This document shows, piece by piece, positions 54,180 to 63,928 of a DNA stretch of 64,000 bases. Position 1 is the first letter of the stretch, and each line of letters opens with the position of its first letter. Below the pieces are notes generated by a model. The model saw only the letters and a program-made list of their open reading frames with translations. It made no database searches and had not been told where the DNA came from. This stretch comes from Hymenobacter puniceus. GTDB lineage: Bacteria > Bacteroidota > Bacteroidia > Cytophagales > Hymenobacteraceae. Where the stretch lies: positions 416,647 to 480,646 of the forward strand of contig NZ_JACSCX010000004.1 of NCBI RefSeq assembly GCF_014333525.1, given 5' to 3'. Position numbers and translations under genes: made by a program.

Positions 54180-54276
54180 TGCCATCCTGAGCTCGCGAAG
54201 GACCTTATCACGCCCGAACGACGTCGTCCGACGGTTACTCATGCGTGATAAGGTCCTTCGCAAGTTCAAAATGACA
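54180..54276. repeat. Hairpin-forming intergenic repeat (CATCCTGAGC type)
   Basis: 34-nt arms (54180-54213 and 54243-54276) pair with five mismatches. The 19-bp inner part from GCGAAGGACC through TTATCACGC is perfect. It has the same outer motif as the repeat at 4363-4506. It lies between ohr and the reductase gene and may also act as a terminator. Confidence 0.8.
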
Positions 54277-54332
54277 GTTTGCTTAGCATAGCAGCCAATT
54301 TCCGTTCTCTCTACTCCCCTTTTTCCCAAGCT

Positions 54333-55328
54333 ATGCAAACCCAAACCATTGTGCTGGCCAGCCGCCCCCAGGGCGCGCCAACCGCCGAACAGTTCCGATT
54401 TGAAACGCGGGAGCTGCCGCCGCTGGCGGCCGGCCAGGTGCTGCTGCGCACCCGCTACGTGTCGGTTGACCCCTACATGCGGGGCCGGATGAGCGCCGCC
54501 AAATCGTACGTGGCGCCGTTTGAGGTGGACCAGCCGATTGCGGGGGGCGTGGTGGCCGAGGTAGTAGAAAGCCAGTACGATGCTCTGCCCGTGGGCAGTA
54601 TGGTGGTCGGCAATCTGCCCTGGCAGCAGCTCAGTATCTCGGATGGCAAAGGCCTGAACCGGATTCCGACCGACAAGGCGCCGGTGAGCTATTTCCTGGG
54701 GCTGCTGGGCATGCCGGGCCTCACAGCGTATTTCGGTCTGCTCGACATCTGCCAGCCCAAAGCGGGCGAAACGGTAGTGGTATCGGGCGCGGCCGGCGCG
54801 GTGGGCATGGTGGTGGGCCAGCTGGCTAAAATCCAGGGTTGCCGCGTGATTGGCACGGCTGGCTCCGACGAGAAAGTGGCTTACCTGAAAGAGCTGGGCT
54901 TCGATGAGGCCATCAACTACAAAACCGCCAACCTTGCCGAAGCCCTGGCTGCCGCCGCTCCCAATGGTGTCGATTGCTACTTCGACAACGTAGGCGGCCC
55001 CATCACCGACGCCGTCTACGACCTGCTGAACAAGCACGCCCGCATTGCGCTCTGCGGCCAGATTTCCACCTACAACAACACCGAAGCGCCGGTGGGCCCG
55101 CGCCCCGAGGGCAAGCTCCTCAAAACCAGCACCAAGCTGCAGGGCTTCATCGTGAGCGACTACCTGCCGCAGTGGCCGGAGGGCGTGGCCAAGCTCACGG
55201 AATGGTATGGCCAGGGCAAGCTGAAATTCGAAGAAACCATCACCGAAGGTTTCGACCAGATTCCGGCGGCGTTCCTGGGCTTGTTTCAGGGCGACAACAC
55301 CGGTAAGGCCATCGTGAAAGTTGCCTAG
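54333..55328 (+). CDS. NADP-dependent MDR-family oxidoreductase (PTGR/curcumin-reductase-like)
   Basis: A zinc-independent medium-chain reductase of 331 aa. It has RYVSVDPYMRGRMS near 42-55, the NADP-binding motif VVSGAAGAVGMVVGQLAKIQG near 149-169, GTAGSDEKVAYLKELGFDEAINYK near 174 and VGGPITDAVYDLL. The PYMRGRM element and length match the leukotriene B4 dehydrogenase/CurA group, which reduces alpha,beta-unsaturated carbonyls. I chose the ATG at 54333. The frame upstream is repeat sequence. It follows the peroxide genes and may also detoxify lipid-peroxidation products. Confidence 0.92.
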   Translation: MQTQTIVLASRPQGAPTAEQFRFETRELPPLAAGQVLLRTRYVSVDPYMRGRMSAAKSYVAPFEVDQPIAGGVVAEVVESQYDALPVGSMVVGNLPWQQLSISDGKGLNRIPTDKAPVSYFLGLLGMPGLTAYFGLLDICQPKAGETVVVSGAAGAVGMVVGQLAKIQGCRVIGTAGSDEKVAYLKELGFDEAINYKTANLAEALAAAAPNGVDCYFDNVGGPITDAVYDLLNKHARIALCGQISTYNNTEAPVGPRPEGKLLKTSTKLQGFIVSDYLPQWPEGVAKLTEWYGQGKLKFEETITEGFDQIPAAFLGLFQGDNTGKAIVKVA

Positions 55329-55357
55329 CTTTTCCATCACCTCAAGTCCCACATTTC

Positions 55358-55678
55358 ATGGCAAATCAAGCTGAAATCTATTGCGTGGCCGCTGAGTGGC
55401 TGGTGCAGCCCAAGCATGTGGACACCGTACGCCGCCTGCTGACGGAAGCTGCCGCCGCCGTGCGTCAGCACGAGCCCGGCAACCTGCTCTACATTGCCCA
55501 TGAGTCGGCCGACGAGCCTGGGCGCTTCTTCATCTACGAGCAGTACGCCAACCAGGAAGCGCAGATTGCGCACCGTGCCGCCCCCCATTTCCAAGACCTT
55601 GTGCTGGGCCAGATAGTGCCGCTGCTGGCCGAGCGCAAGACCTCTTTCTACCGCCTGCTGCCCGTGCAGGGCCAGTAA
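55358..55678 (+). CDS. Antibiotic biosynthesis monooxygenase (ABM) domain protein
   Basis: A small 106-aa ferredoxin-like-fold protein of the YgiN/putative quinol monooxygenase type. It has IYCVAAEWLVQPKHVDTVRR near the start, HEPGNLLYIAHESADEPGRFFIYEQYANQEA in the middle and HFQDLVLGQIVPLL near the end. The EPG..Y and F-x-E-x-Y pattern is typical. These proteins are dimeric and act on quinones or similar compounds without metal. It starts 29 bp after the reductase stop and is probably co-transcribed with it. Confidence 0.9.
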   Translation: MANQAEIYCVAAEWLVQPKHVDTVRRLLTEAAAAVRQHEPGNLLYIAHESADEPGRFFIYEQYANQEAQIAHRAAPHFQDLVLGQIVPLLAERKTSFYRLLPVQGQ

Positions 55679-55682
55679 AAGC

Positions 55683-55766
55683 AGTAGCGCGAACCTTGTA
55701 GTTCGCATCCCCGCGCCGTTGTACCGGTTATCATTCTGGGGCGCGAACTACAAGGTTCGCGCTACT
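55683..55766. repeat. Perfect inverted repeat, 24-bp arms
   Basis: Arms 55683-55706 and 55743-55766 are exact reverse complements (core GCGCGAACCTTGTAGTTCGC) around 36 bp. It begins right after the ABM gene stop and probably ends that operon. The sequence is of a kind I associate with dispersed Hymenobacter spacers. Confidence 0.85.
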
Positions 55767-55807
55767 ACCGCTGAACACCCGTTTTTCAACCTTCTTTTCC
55801 CACAACC

Positions 55808-56488
55808 ATGAACATTCTGATGGTATTGACGTCCCACGACCAGTTGGGCGACACAGGACATAAAACCGGCTTCTGGCTGGAAGAATTTGCTGCGCCTTAC
55901 TACGTGTTCAAGGATGCCGGCGCCACGCTCACGCTAGCCTCGCCAGCCGGTGGCCAGCCGCCCCTCGACCCCAAGAGCGACGACCCGAGCGCCCAGACCG
56001 ACGCCACCAAGCGCTTCAAATCCGACACCGACGCCCAGAAAGCCCTGGCCAGCACCGTGAAGCTAGACTCGGTTTCGGCCGCTGACTTCGACGCCGTATT
56101 CTACCCCGGCGGCCACGGCCCGCTCTGGGATTTAGCCGAAGACAAGAAGTCTATCGAGTTGATTGAGAACTTCTACGCCGCCGGCAAGCCGGTAGCAGCC
56201 GTGTGCCACGCCCCCGGCGTGCTGCGCCACGTGAAAGACGCCAACGGCGAGCCGCTGGTACGCGGCAAGCAGGTAGCAGGCTTTACCAATACCGAGGAAG
56301 AAGCCGTGCAGCTCACCAACGTGGTGCCTTTCCTGGTGGAAGACATGCTGAAGCAAAACGGCGGCGACTACTCCAAAGGCGCCGACTGGGCTCCTTACGT
56401 AGTGAAAGCCGGCCACCTGATTACCGGCCAGAACCCCGCTTCGTCGGAGCCCGCCGCTGAGGAGCTGCTGAAACTGCTGAAGAAATAA
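55808..56488 (+). CDS. DJ-1/PfpI family protein (Hsp31/HchA-like)
   Basis: A class I glutamine-amidotransferase-like protein of 226 aa. The nucleophile elbow has Cys133 followed by His134 (PVAAVCHAPGVLRHV), and the supporting Glu is in FWLEEFAAPYYVFKDAG near 23-39. FYPGGHGPLWDL near 98 is the family's oxyanion region. This layout is that of Hsp31-type glyoxalase III/chaperones in the stress response. It is a single gene between two hairpins, close to the peroxide and reductase genes, with which it may share a stress role. Confidence 0.93.
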   Translation: MNILMVLTSHDQLGDTGHKTGFWLEEFAAPYYVFKDAGATLTLASPAGGQPPLDPKSDDPSAQTDATKRFKSDTDAQKALASTVKLDSVSAADFDAVFYPGGHGPLWDLAEDKKSIELIENFYAAGKPVAAVCHAPGVLRHVKDANGEPLVRGKQVAGFTNTEEEAVQLTNVVPFLVEDMLKQNGGDYSKGADWAPYVVKAGHLITGQNPASSEPAAEELLKLLKK

Positions 56489-56505
56489 CTTCGAGCTTTC
56501 TCAAG

Positions 56506-56557
56506 AAAAAGCAGCCCCGGCTGTGCCTGTTTCAGGCGCGGCCGGGGCTGCTTTTTT
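56506..56557. terminator. Rho-independent terminator
   Basis: AAAAAGCAGCCCCGGC (56506-56521) pairs with GCCGGGGCTGC plus T6 (56541-56557) around a 19-nt loop. The A-run and T-run make it usable from both sides in this convergent gap. Confidence 0.9.
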
Positions 56558-56565
56558 ACTGTAGC

Positions 56566-57180
56566 TTATTCCATTGCATCCAACTCTCTACTTAGTTCTT
56601 GCAGCTGTTTCTTGCGGTAGGTATACACTGTGCTATTCTGCTCGTCCGCCAACCATTGCCGTGCTTCGGCTTTTCGGCCATATATGAATAGCGCCCTGAT
56701 ACCGGCGAATACATCAGGGCCTCGCTCCTGAAACAACTGATGCAGAATATCTTCTACTGACCTAATACCGTCCAGGTACGGAAGCACAACCCGATAGACA
56801 TCCTGAGTAACCACTTCTTCGACGTCAGACCGGACTGTCTGGTCATCTAGGTTGTACCACAGATCTAAGTCGCTGCCAGCTAGGCTGCCTATTCGTTTTC
56901 GTACCAAGCAGTCCGGCTCCAGAAACTTTTCTTCGTTGGCCCGGCCCATTAGACATCTTTCAGCTTCTCGCAGATACAAACCCGTGTTTATCGTGAAGCT
57001 GATACTGTTTTTGGTAGAAAACGCGCTTTTCTGCACGTTTACGATCTTTCCCCAGCCAGCAGCATCGTAGTACCGGAAGTTGCCGCGGTGTCTCTTGTAG
57101 CCGCGCTTCTTGAATTCCGGCCATAATTTACCGGACAGCAACCGGGTGAATTGAGCTTGGACATCGAATTCATCTAGCAT
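56566..57180 (-). CDS. DUF4304 domain-containing protein
   Basis: A soluble 204-aa protein. The N-terminal part (LWPEFKKRGYKRHRGNFRYYD, then KIVNVQKSAFSTKNSISFTINTGLYL) matches the DUF4304 pattern of a basic loop followed by a beta-hairpin and the N-[IV]-Q-K-S element. The C-terminal half is helical, with VEDILHQLFQERGPDVFAGIRALF. The function is unknown; the domain occurs in scattered single genes, some near toxin-immunity systems. The GC content is slightly lower than its neighbours. It begins 49 bp below the recQ stop on the same strand. Confidence 0.8.
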   Translation of the reverse strand: MLDEFDVQAQFTRLLSGKLWPEFKKRGYKRHRGNFRYYDAAGWGKIVNVQKSAFSTKNSISFTINTGLYLREAERCLMGRANEEKFLEPDCLVRKRIGSLAGSDLDLWYNLDDQTVRSDVEEVVTQDVYRVVLPYLDGIRSVEDILHQLFQERGPDVFAGIRALFIYGRKAEARQWLADEQNSTVYTYRKKQLQELSRELDAME

Positions 57181-57208
57181 AATGCTGTCTGGCTAAGGAT
57201 CTAAATTC

Positions 57209-59131
<1,923 letters not shown>

Positions 59132-59169
59132 GCTGCAAAAGTAACGCGAAGCACCGCTTCGCCGGGCAC

Positions 59170-59204
59170 AAAAAAAGCCCGGCACCAAGCGGTACCGGGC
59201 TTTC
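59170..59204 (-). terminator. Terminator of the 59226-60029 gene
   Basis: On the minus strand AAAGCCCGGTACC pairs with GGTGCCGGGCTTT, followed by T-rich sequence. It lies 22 bp past the stop codon and ahead of the recQ start. Confidence 0.9.
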
Positions 59205-59225
59205 GATATATGTAGTGGGGTCTGT

Positions 59226-60029
59226 TTAGGCGGCAGCAGCCTGGCCATTCTCGCGGTCCTCGATGGCCTTCTTGAGCTTGGCAATAGCCTGCGTGGCACG
59301 CTCATCGTCGAGGCGGTTGATGTTGAGCAGCATTTTGGTTTTCTCCGGACGCGTGATGAGCGGATGGTTCAGCAGCCGAATGATTTCCTCTTTCTGCGAC
59401 GCCGTAGCATAGGACACCGCCGAAGGCTCAGCGACAACTGGTGCATCGGCAGATACTGCCTTCATGGGCGCAGGTGCCTCGGCAGCCACTGCCACCGGAG
59501 CTGATGCCGGCACCACGGCCATAGCGGGCTGGGCAGCAGGCGTGTTTCCACCATAGTCCATCTCCTCGGCTGGCGTTGGCTCGTAGCCGGCCGCCCGAAT
59601 AATCCAGGCCAGAATGTTGCGGTAGGCTTTGCCGATGGCCCGGGTCTGGGCCATGCTCATGATGGCAAACTCCTGGTAAAACTTCTTGCCCTGCTCTTTA
59701 TTGGAGCAGATAGCGAAGCCCGCCCCTACCGTGTGGCCCGACTTCATGTCGAACAGCGTCACCTTGGCCTGATACTTAATTTCCTGGTCGGTCGAGACAT
59801 TGATGACGTGGTCGACAATGGGCACGATGCCCAGGCGCGAACCGGCGTACTGCCAGCCTTCCACATTCACGAACTCCTTGCCCTGCACGGTGGTCGTGAG
59901 CTTGTTTTCCTTGATAAACTTGGCCAGGTCCGTCGCCAAGTGCAGCGTCTCGTCGGAGCGCGAGATGTCGAAGCTCTCCACTTTGGTCTTGCGAACCGGC
60001 TCTTTGATGGTCTTGGTTACGTCAGTCAT
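59226..60029 (-). CDS. Conserved protein of unknown function, phage/DNA-recombination-like
   Basis: A 267-aa protein. The core (about 30-165) has TTVQGKEFVNVEGWQYAGS, GIVPIVDHVINV, GFAICSNKEQ, SMAQTRAIGKAYRNILAWII and AAGYEPTPAEEM. I recognise the same string of motifs (VEGW..G..LG..P, SMAQTRA..KA.R, AGYE.TPAEEM) from uncharacterised proteins of actinobacteria and phages. The TRA..KA.R element also recalls ERF/Rad52-type annealing proteins, but this is only a resemblance. An Ala/Pro/Val linker (about 172-210) joins it to a helical tail. It has its own terminator and lies upstream of recQ on the same strand. Confidence 0.7.
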   Translation of the reverse strand: MTDVTKTIKEPVRKTKVESFDISRSDETLHLATDLAKFIKENKLTTTVQGKEFVNVEGWQYAGSRLGIVPIVDHVINVSTDQEIKYQAKVTLFDMKSGHTVGAGFAICSNKEQGKKFYQEFAIMSMAQTRAIGKAYRNILAWIIRAAGYEPTPAEEMDYGGNTPAAQPAMAVVPASAPVAVAAEAPAPMKAVSADAPVVAEPSAVSYATASQKEEIIRLLNHPLITRPEKTKMLLNINRLDDERATQAIAKLKKAIEDRENGQAAAA

Positions 60030-60262
60030 GGCGTCTGTTGTTTTGATGTCCTGTAATACCGTTGTGTGTTCTGGATATGTAACGCCTTAGCCCTTACAAA
60101 GGTGCAAAGAACAGCAGATTTTTAATCAATTTTTAGCTCTGATATTCAGTTACTTACAAAGTAATTTTCCAACCTTGTTAGCTGACTAATATTTTTGGCT
60201 ATTCGACGCACATTCCAGCGGATATTTTCGCCTCTCAAAGGCTCGTCAGCCCTAAAAAAACA

Positions 60263-60299
60263 AACCCCTCGCGCCGTTCCGGTGACGGCGCAAGGGGTT
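60263..60299. terminator. Hairpin with T-run on the minus side
   Basis: AACCCCTCGCGCCGT and ACGGCGCAAGGGGTT pair over 15 bp with one G-T position around a 7-nt loop. On the minus strand it is followed by TGTTTTTTT. It is a second, distal terminator for the ABC gene or a stand-alone repeat. Confidence 0.7.
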
Positions 60300-60484
60300 G
60301 CACTACATAGTCCGGTTCGGGCCGGACGTATGACCAGGGCCAGGGCAAGTTGCCCACAGCCACATATTCTACTGTCCTGAACGTCCACTTTCGCCTTGAG
60401 GTTCCCGCCGGCCACGGCCTAGCTCTTCCAAGCCGTTGTGTAACAGTTGATAACCCTGCGCCCGCTGACTACTGGAAAACAACA

Positions 60485-60513
60485 ACGCCTCTCCCTGCTA
60501 CAGAAAGAGGCGT
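60485..60513 (-). terminator. Terminator of the ABC ATPase gene
   Basis: The 8-bp arms ACGCCTCT and AGAGGCGT lie 24 bp past the stop codon, and T-rich sequence follows on the minus strand. Confidence 0.75.
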
Positions 60514-60536
60514 CGGAATCATAAAGCAAGTGGCGG

Positions 60537-61199
60537 CTAGTTCTGGCCTTCCCAGATGTAGCCGTCCTTCATGGTGATCTTGCGGTCAGCCATTTCTGCC
60601 AGCTGGTCGTTGTGCGTCACGATGACAAACGTTTGGCCCAGCTCTTTGCGCAGCAGAAAGAAAATCTGGTGCAGTTCCTGGGCATTCTGCGAGTCGAGGT
60701 TGCCGCTGGGTTCGTCGGCAAAGATGATTTCGGGCGAATTGATGAGGGCGCGGGCTACGGCCGTGCGTTGCTGCTCGCCGCCGCTCATTTCCGAGGGCTT
60801 GTGGTCGGCGCGGCGCTCCAGATTCAGCATCCCAAGCAATTCGCGGGCCCGAACGCGGGTTTCCTTCTCGGAGCGACCGGCCAGATACGCTGGCAGACAC
60901 ACGTTTTCGAGGGCCGTAAATTCGGGCAGCAGGTTATGAAACTGGAAAATGAACCCGATGTGGCGGTTGCGAAACCGCGCCAACTCCGACCGTTTCAGCG
61001 AGCTGACCGACTGGCCATCGAACAGGATTTCGCCGGAATCAGGGTTGTCCAACGTGCCCAGAATGTGCAGCAGCGTGCTCTTGCCAGCCCCCGAAGACCC
61101 CACAATGGACACGATTTCGGCCTTTTCAATGGTTAGGTCGATGCCCTTGAGAACTTCCAGCGTATTGTATTTCTTACGAACGTTGATGGCTTGCAGCAA
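60537..61199 (-). CDS. ABC transporter ATP-binding protein (LolD/MacB-like)
   Basis: A single ABC ATPase of about 220 aa. It has Walker [10 protein letters not shown] near 33-41, the Q-loop [12 protein letters not shown], the signature MSGGEQQR, Walker [13 protein letters not shown] and the H-loop VIVTHN. The F-x-F-x-x-LLPEFTA and SGGEQQR forms place it in the LolD/FtsE/MacB branch that moves lipoproteins or works on periplasmic partners. No ATG fits. The TTG at 61199 ([17 protein letters not shown]) is the most likely start, with another TTG at 61238. No permease gene is next to it. Confidence 0.9.
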   Translation of the reverse strand: MLQAINVRKKYNTLEVLKGIDLTIEKAEIVSIVGSSGAGKSTLLHILGTLDNPDSGEILFDGQSVSSLKRSELARFRNRHIGFIFQFHNLLPEFTALENVCLPAYLAGRSEKETRVRARELLGMLNLERRADHKPSEMSGGEQQRTAVARALINSPEIIFADEPSGNLDSQNAQELHQIFFLLRKELGQTFVIVTHNDQLAEMADRKITMKDGYIWEGQN

Positions 61200-61376
61200 A
61201 ACGGAACCAGGTAAAGTGAGCCGGAGTACGAAAAACAAATCTACAGTTTGCTGCGCAGATTACACTCGGCTTCGGTGGGCCCGATAGCAGGGCACGCCGC
61301 CAACCAAGCCCACTAATCCGATGCAGATGCAAGCGGTTTTCTGCAATTTGAGCCCTATACGCTGACGCACCTATTT

Positions 61377-62516
61377 ATGGCTATGGCTGTTTTTCCTTCT
61401 TCCCGGCGTTCCTCGTGGCTTTGGCTGGGACTAGCAGCGGTGGCCCTGCTGGCGGTGGTAGGGTTGGCGTGGCGCTCAGCTCAATTAGCTGGCCCGGTTT
61501 CTCAGGCCAACCCCAGCGGCTCTACTGCTGCCAGTGCTGTACTTATCCGGCCAAAGGATCGTTTGAAGGGCGTGAATTGGGTGGGGGCCGACTCGCTGGC
61601 CAGCCAGGACCTGGAGCCGTTGGTGCGGGCCCACGTCAACTGGATAGCCCAGACGCCATTTGGCTGGCAGGCCGGCGCTGCCTCACCCGAAATCCGGATG
61701 CACACCGGCACCGGCAGCCGCAACTACTGGGGCGAAAGTGACCGGGGCCTTGTGCGCACCGTCCAGCAGGCCCGGCAGCGCGGCATCCGCACGCTGCTCA
61801 AGCCCCACCTGTGGCTGCGCGGCCCCGGCGGCACCTGGCCCGGCGACATTAAGATGAGTTCGGAGACTGACTGGCAGCAATGGTTTGCAGCCTATTCAGT
61901 ATTCATTGTGCATTACGCCGAGTTGGCCGAGGCCAACGGTATGGAGGCGCTATGCATCGGGACGGAACTGGAAAAAACGGTGGGCCACGAGGCGGAGTGG
62001 CGCGCCATCATCGGGCAGGTGCGGCAGGTGTATCACGGCCCGCTCACGTACGCCGCCAACTGGAGCGGCGAGTTCGAGCAGGTGAAGTTCTGGGACGCGC
62101 TGGACTACATCGGGGTGCAGGCTTATTTTCCGCTCAGCACCACCGAACGGCCCGCTAAAGCGGCGTTGCTGAAAGCCTGGCGCACGCCGCTGGCCCGTAT
62201 TGCCGCCGTGCAAAAGCGCTACGGCAAGCCCGTGCTATTCACGGAAGCCGGCTACAAAACCACACCCGATGCCGCCATCCAACCCTGGGTGTGGCCCGAC
62301 CGCAACGCCCTGCCTGCCACTCCCGACGAAACCACGCAACGCATCTGTTACGAGGCGATGTTCGAGACGTTCTGGCCGCAGCCGTGGTTTCAGGGCATCT
62401 TCATCTGGAAGTGGTACCCTGGCCTGCAGCCCAACGGCTCCGCCCGTCGCCACCTCGACTTCACGCCCCAGCACAAACCTGCCGAGCAGGTGATGGCGCA
62501 GTGGTATGGGAAATGA
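61377..62516 (+). CDS. Glycoside hydrolase, GH113-like (beta-mannanase type)
   Basis: A membrane-anchored or exported TIM-barrel hydrolase of 379 aa. The N-terminal hydrophobic segment is at about 13-31 (SWLWLGLAAVALLAVVGLAW) without a clear cleavage site. The barrel shows KGVNWVGADSL near 64, LLKPHLWLRGPGGTWPGDI near 140-158, the acid/base Glu in ALCIGTELEKTV near 192-203 and the second Glu in VLFTEAGYKTTPDA near 290-303. IGTE and TEAGY match the GH113 pattern. The target is probably a beta-mannan or the cell's own polymer. It stands alone; its stop lies inside a large inverted repeat. Confidence 0.85.
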   Translation: MAMAVFPSSRRSSWLWLGLAAVALLAVVGLAWRSAQLAGPVSQANPSGSTAASAVLIRPKDRLKGVNWVGADSLASQDLEPLVRAHVNWIAQTPFGWQAGAASPEIRMHTGTGSRNYWGESDRGLVRTVQQARQRGIRTLLKPHLWLRGPGGTWPGDIKMSSETDWQQWFAAYSVFIVHYAELAEANGMEALCIGTELEKTVGHEAEWRAIIGQVRQVYHGPLTYAANWSGEFEQVKFWDALDYIGVQAYFPLSTTERPAKAALLKAWRTPLARIAAVQKRYGKPVLFTEAGYKTTPDAAIQPWVWPDRNALPATPDETTQRICYEAMFETFWPQPWFQGIFIWKWYPGLQPNGSARRHLDFTPQHKPAEQVMAQWYGK

Positions 62517-62660
62517 GTTGCCAGTTGCTAGTTGTCGGTTGTTAGTTGTCAGGCGCTCTGAAATGGCTTGTATTGGTCTGAGTGCTGAGCCGCAAACGTC
62601 AGGCTGTACTACCAGCACCCGATAACTAACAACCGACAACTAGCAACCGACAACTCATTT
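62511..62660. repeat. Inverted repeat, 40-bp arms with three mismatches
   Basis: Arms 62511-62550 and 62621-62660 (core CTAGTTGTCGGTTGTTAGTT) surround 70 bp. The left arm includes the hydrolase stop codon, and the right arm ends 6 bp before the sucC promoter box. The TTGTCGGTTG unit also recurs within each arm. Confidence 0.85.
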
Positions 62661-62665
62661 CTGCC

Positions 62666-62673
62666 TACTTTCG
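62666..62673 (+). promoter_or_regulatory. Probable -7 box of sucC (TACTTTCG)
   Basis: It is one base off the TAnnTTTG consensus (TACTTTCG), 42 bp before the sucC ATG. No clear -33 partner is seen. Confidence 0.4.
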
Positions 62674-62714
62674 CGCTTAGTAACCCACCCCGAACATCTC
62701 TTTAACCGACCTTT

Positions 62715-63917
62715 ATGAACATTCACGAGTATCAGGGCAAAGAAATTCTGAAACGCTACGGCGTGCGCGTGCAGGAAGGCATCGTGGCCGACACCGCCGA
62801 GGAGGCCGTGGAAGCTGCCAAGAAGCTGACTGAAGAAACCGGCACGAGCTGGTACGTTATCAAAGCCCAGATTCATGCCGGCGGCCGTGGCAAAGGCGGT
62901 GGGGTAAAACTCGCCAAAAACCTGGAGCAGGTGAAAGAAATTGCCGGCCAGATCATCGGCATGCAGCTCGTAACCAAGCAAACCGGCGCCGAAGGCCGCA
63001 AGGTGCACAAAGTGCTGATTGCCCAGGACGTGTACTACCCCGGCGCTTCGGAAACCAAGGAATACTACATGAGCGTACTGCTGGACCGTGCGACCGGCAA
63101 AAACGTTATCATCTACACCACCGAGGGTGGCATGGACATCGAGGAGGTAGCCGAGGCGCACCCCGAGAAAATCCACCGCGAGCATGTTGATCCGCGCGTA
63201 GGTCTGCGTCCGTTCCAGGCCGCTAAAATTGCCTTCAACCTGGGTTTGACCGGCGCGGCGCAGAAGGAAATGGTGAAGTTTGTGCAGGCGCTGTACAAGG
63301 CCTACGACGAGACGGACTCGGCCATGTTCGAAATCAACCCCGTTCTGAAGACTTCGGACGACAAGATTCTGGCCGTTGACGCCAAAGTAACCCTCGACGA
63401 AAACGCCCTCTACCGCCACAAGGATTTCGTGGAGCTGCGCGACACCAACGAGGAAGACCCACTGGAAGTGGAAGCTTCGGCCTCAAACCTGAACTATGTG
63501 AAGCTCGACGGCAACGTGGGCTGCATGGTGAATGGCGCCGGCCTGGCCATGGCCACCATGGATATCATCAAGCTGAGCGGCGGCGAGCCGGCCAACTTCC
63601 TCGACGTAGGGGGTGGAGCCAACGCCCAGACGGTGGAAGCTGGTTTCCGCATCATCCTGAAGGATCCGAACGTGAAAGCCATTCTCATCAACATCTTCGG
63701 CGGCATCGTGCGCTGCGACCGGGTGGCGAATGGTGTGGTGGAGGCCTACAAGAACATCGGCGACATCAAAGTGCCCATCATCGTGCGTCTGCAGGGTACC
63801 AACGCCGAAGAAGGTGCCCGCATCATCGATGAAAGCGGCCTGAAAGTGTATTCAGCTGTATTGCTGAAAGATGCCGCTGAGCGCGTAAAAGAAGTGCTGG
63901 CTGCCCAAGGTATTTAG
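62715..63917 (+). CDS. sucC: Succinate--CoA ligase (ADP-forming) subunit beta
   Basis: This TCA-cycle enzyme subunit makes succinate and ATP from succinyl-CoA together with SucD. It is 400 aa from the ATG at 62715. The ATP-grasp domain begins [17 protein letters not shown], then has [19 protein letters not shown] near 52-70 and FEINPVLKT near 207. The C-terminal domain has [32 protein letters not shown] and the phospho-His-interacting [11 protein letters not shown]. sucD does not follow within the remaining 83 bp, where a strong palindrome ends the transcript. Confidence 0.97.
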   Translation: MNIHEYQGKEILKRYGVRVQEGIVADTAEEAVEAAKKLTEETGTSWYVIKAQIHAGGRGKGGGVKLAKNLEQVKEIAGQIIGMQLVTKQTGAEGRKVHKVLIAQDVYYPGASETKEYYMSVLLDRATGKNVIIYTTEGGMDIEEVAEAHPEKIHREHVDPRVGLRPFQAAKIAFNLGLTGAAQKEMVKFVQALYKAYDETDSAMFEINPVLKTSDDKILAVDAKVTLDENALYRHKDFVELRDTNEEDPLEVEASASNLNYVKLDGNVGCMVNGAGLAMATMDIIKLSGGEPANFLDVGGGANAQTVEAGFRIILKDPNVKAILINIFGGIVRCDRVANGVVEAYKNIGDIKVPIIVRLQGTNAEEGARIIDESGLKVYSAVLLKDAAERVKEVLAAQGI

Positions 63918-63928
63918 GTCCTTCCGAA

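Larger units (their letters stand above)
60030..60536. other. Gene-free spacer, about 500 bp, with two hairpins
   Basis: It holds the promoter side of the 59226-60029 gene (AT-rich 60105-60200) and two terminator-like hairpins for the ABC gene. An 89-codon frame on the minus strand crosses both hairpins and is not credible as a gene. Confidence 0.6.

Noticed and set aside
60146..60415. 89-codon minus-strand frame between the ABC gene and the phage-like gene
   Set aside because: It runs through a terminator hairpin and has no protein-like signature.
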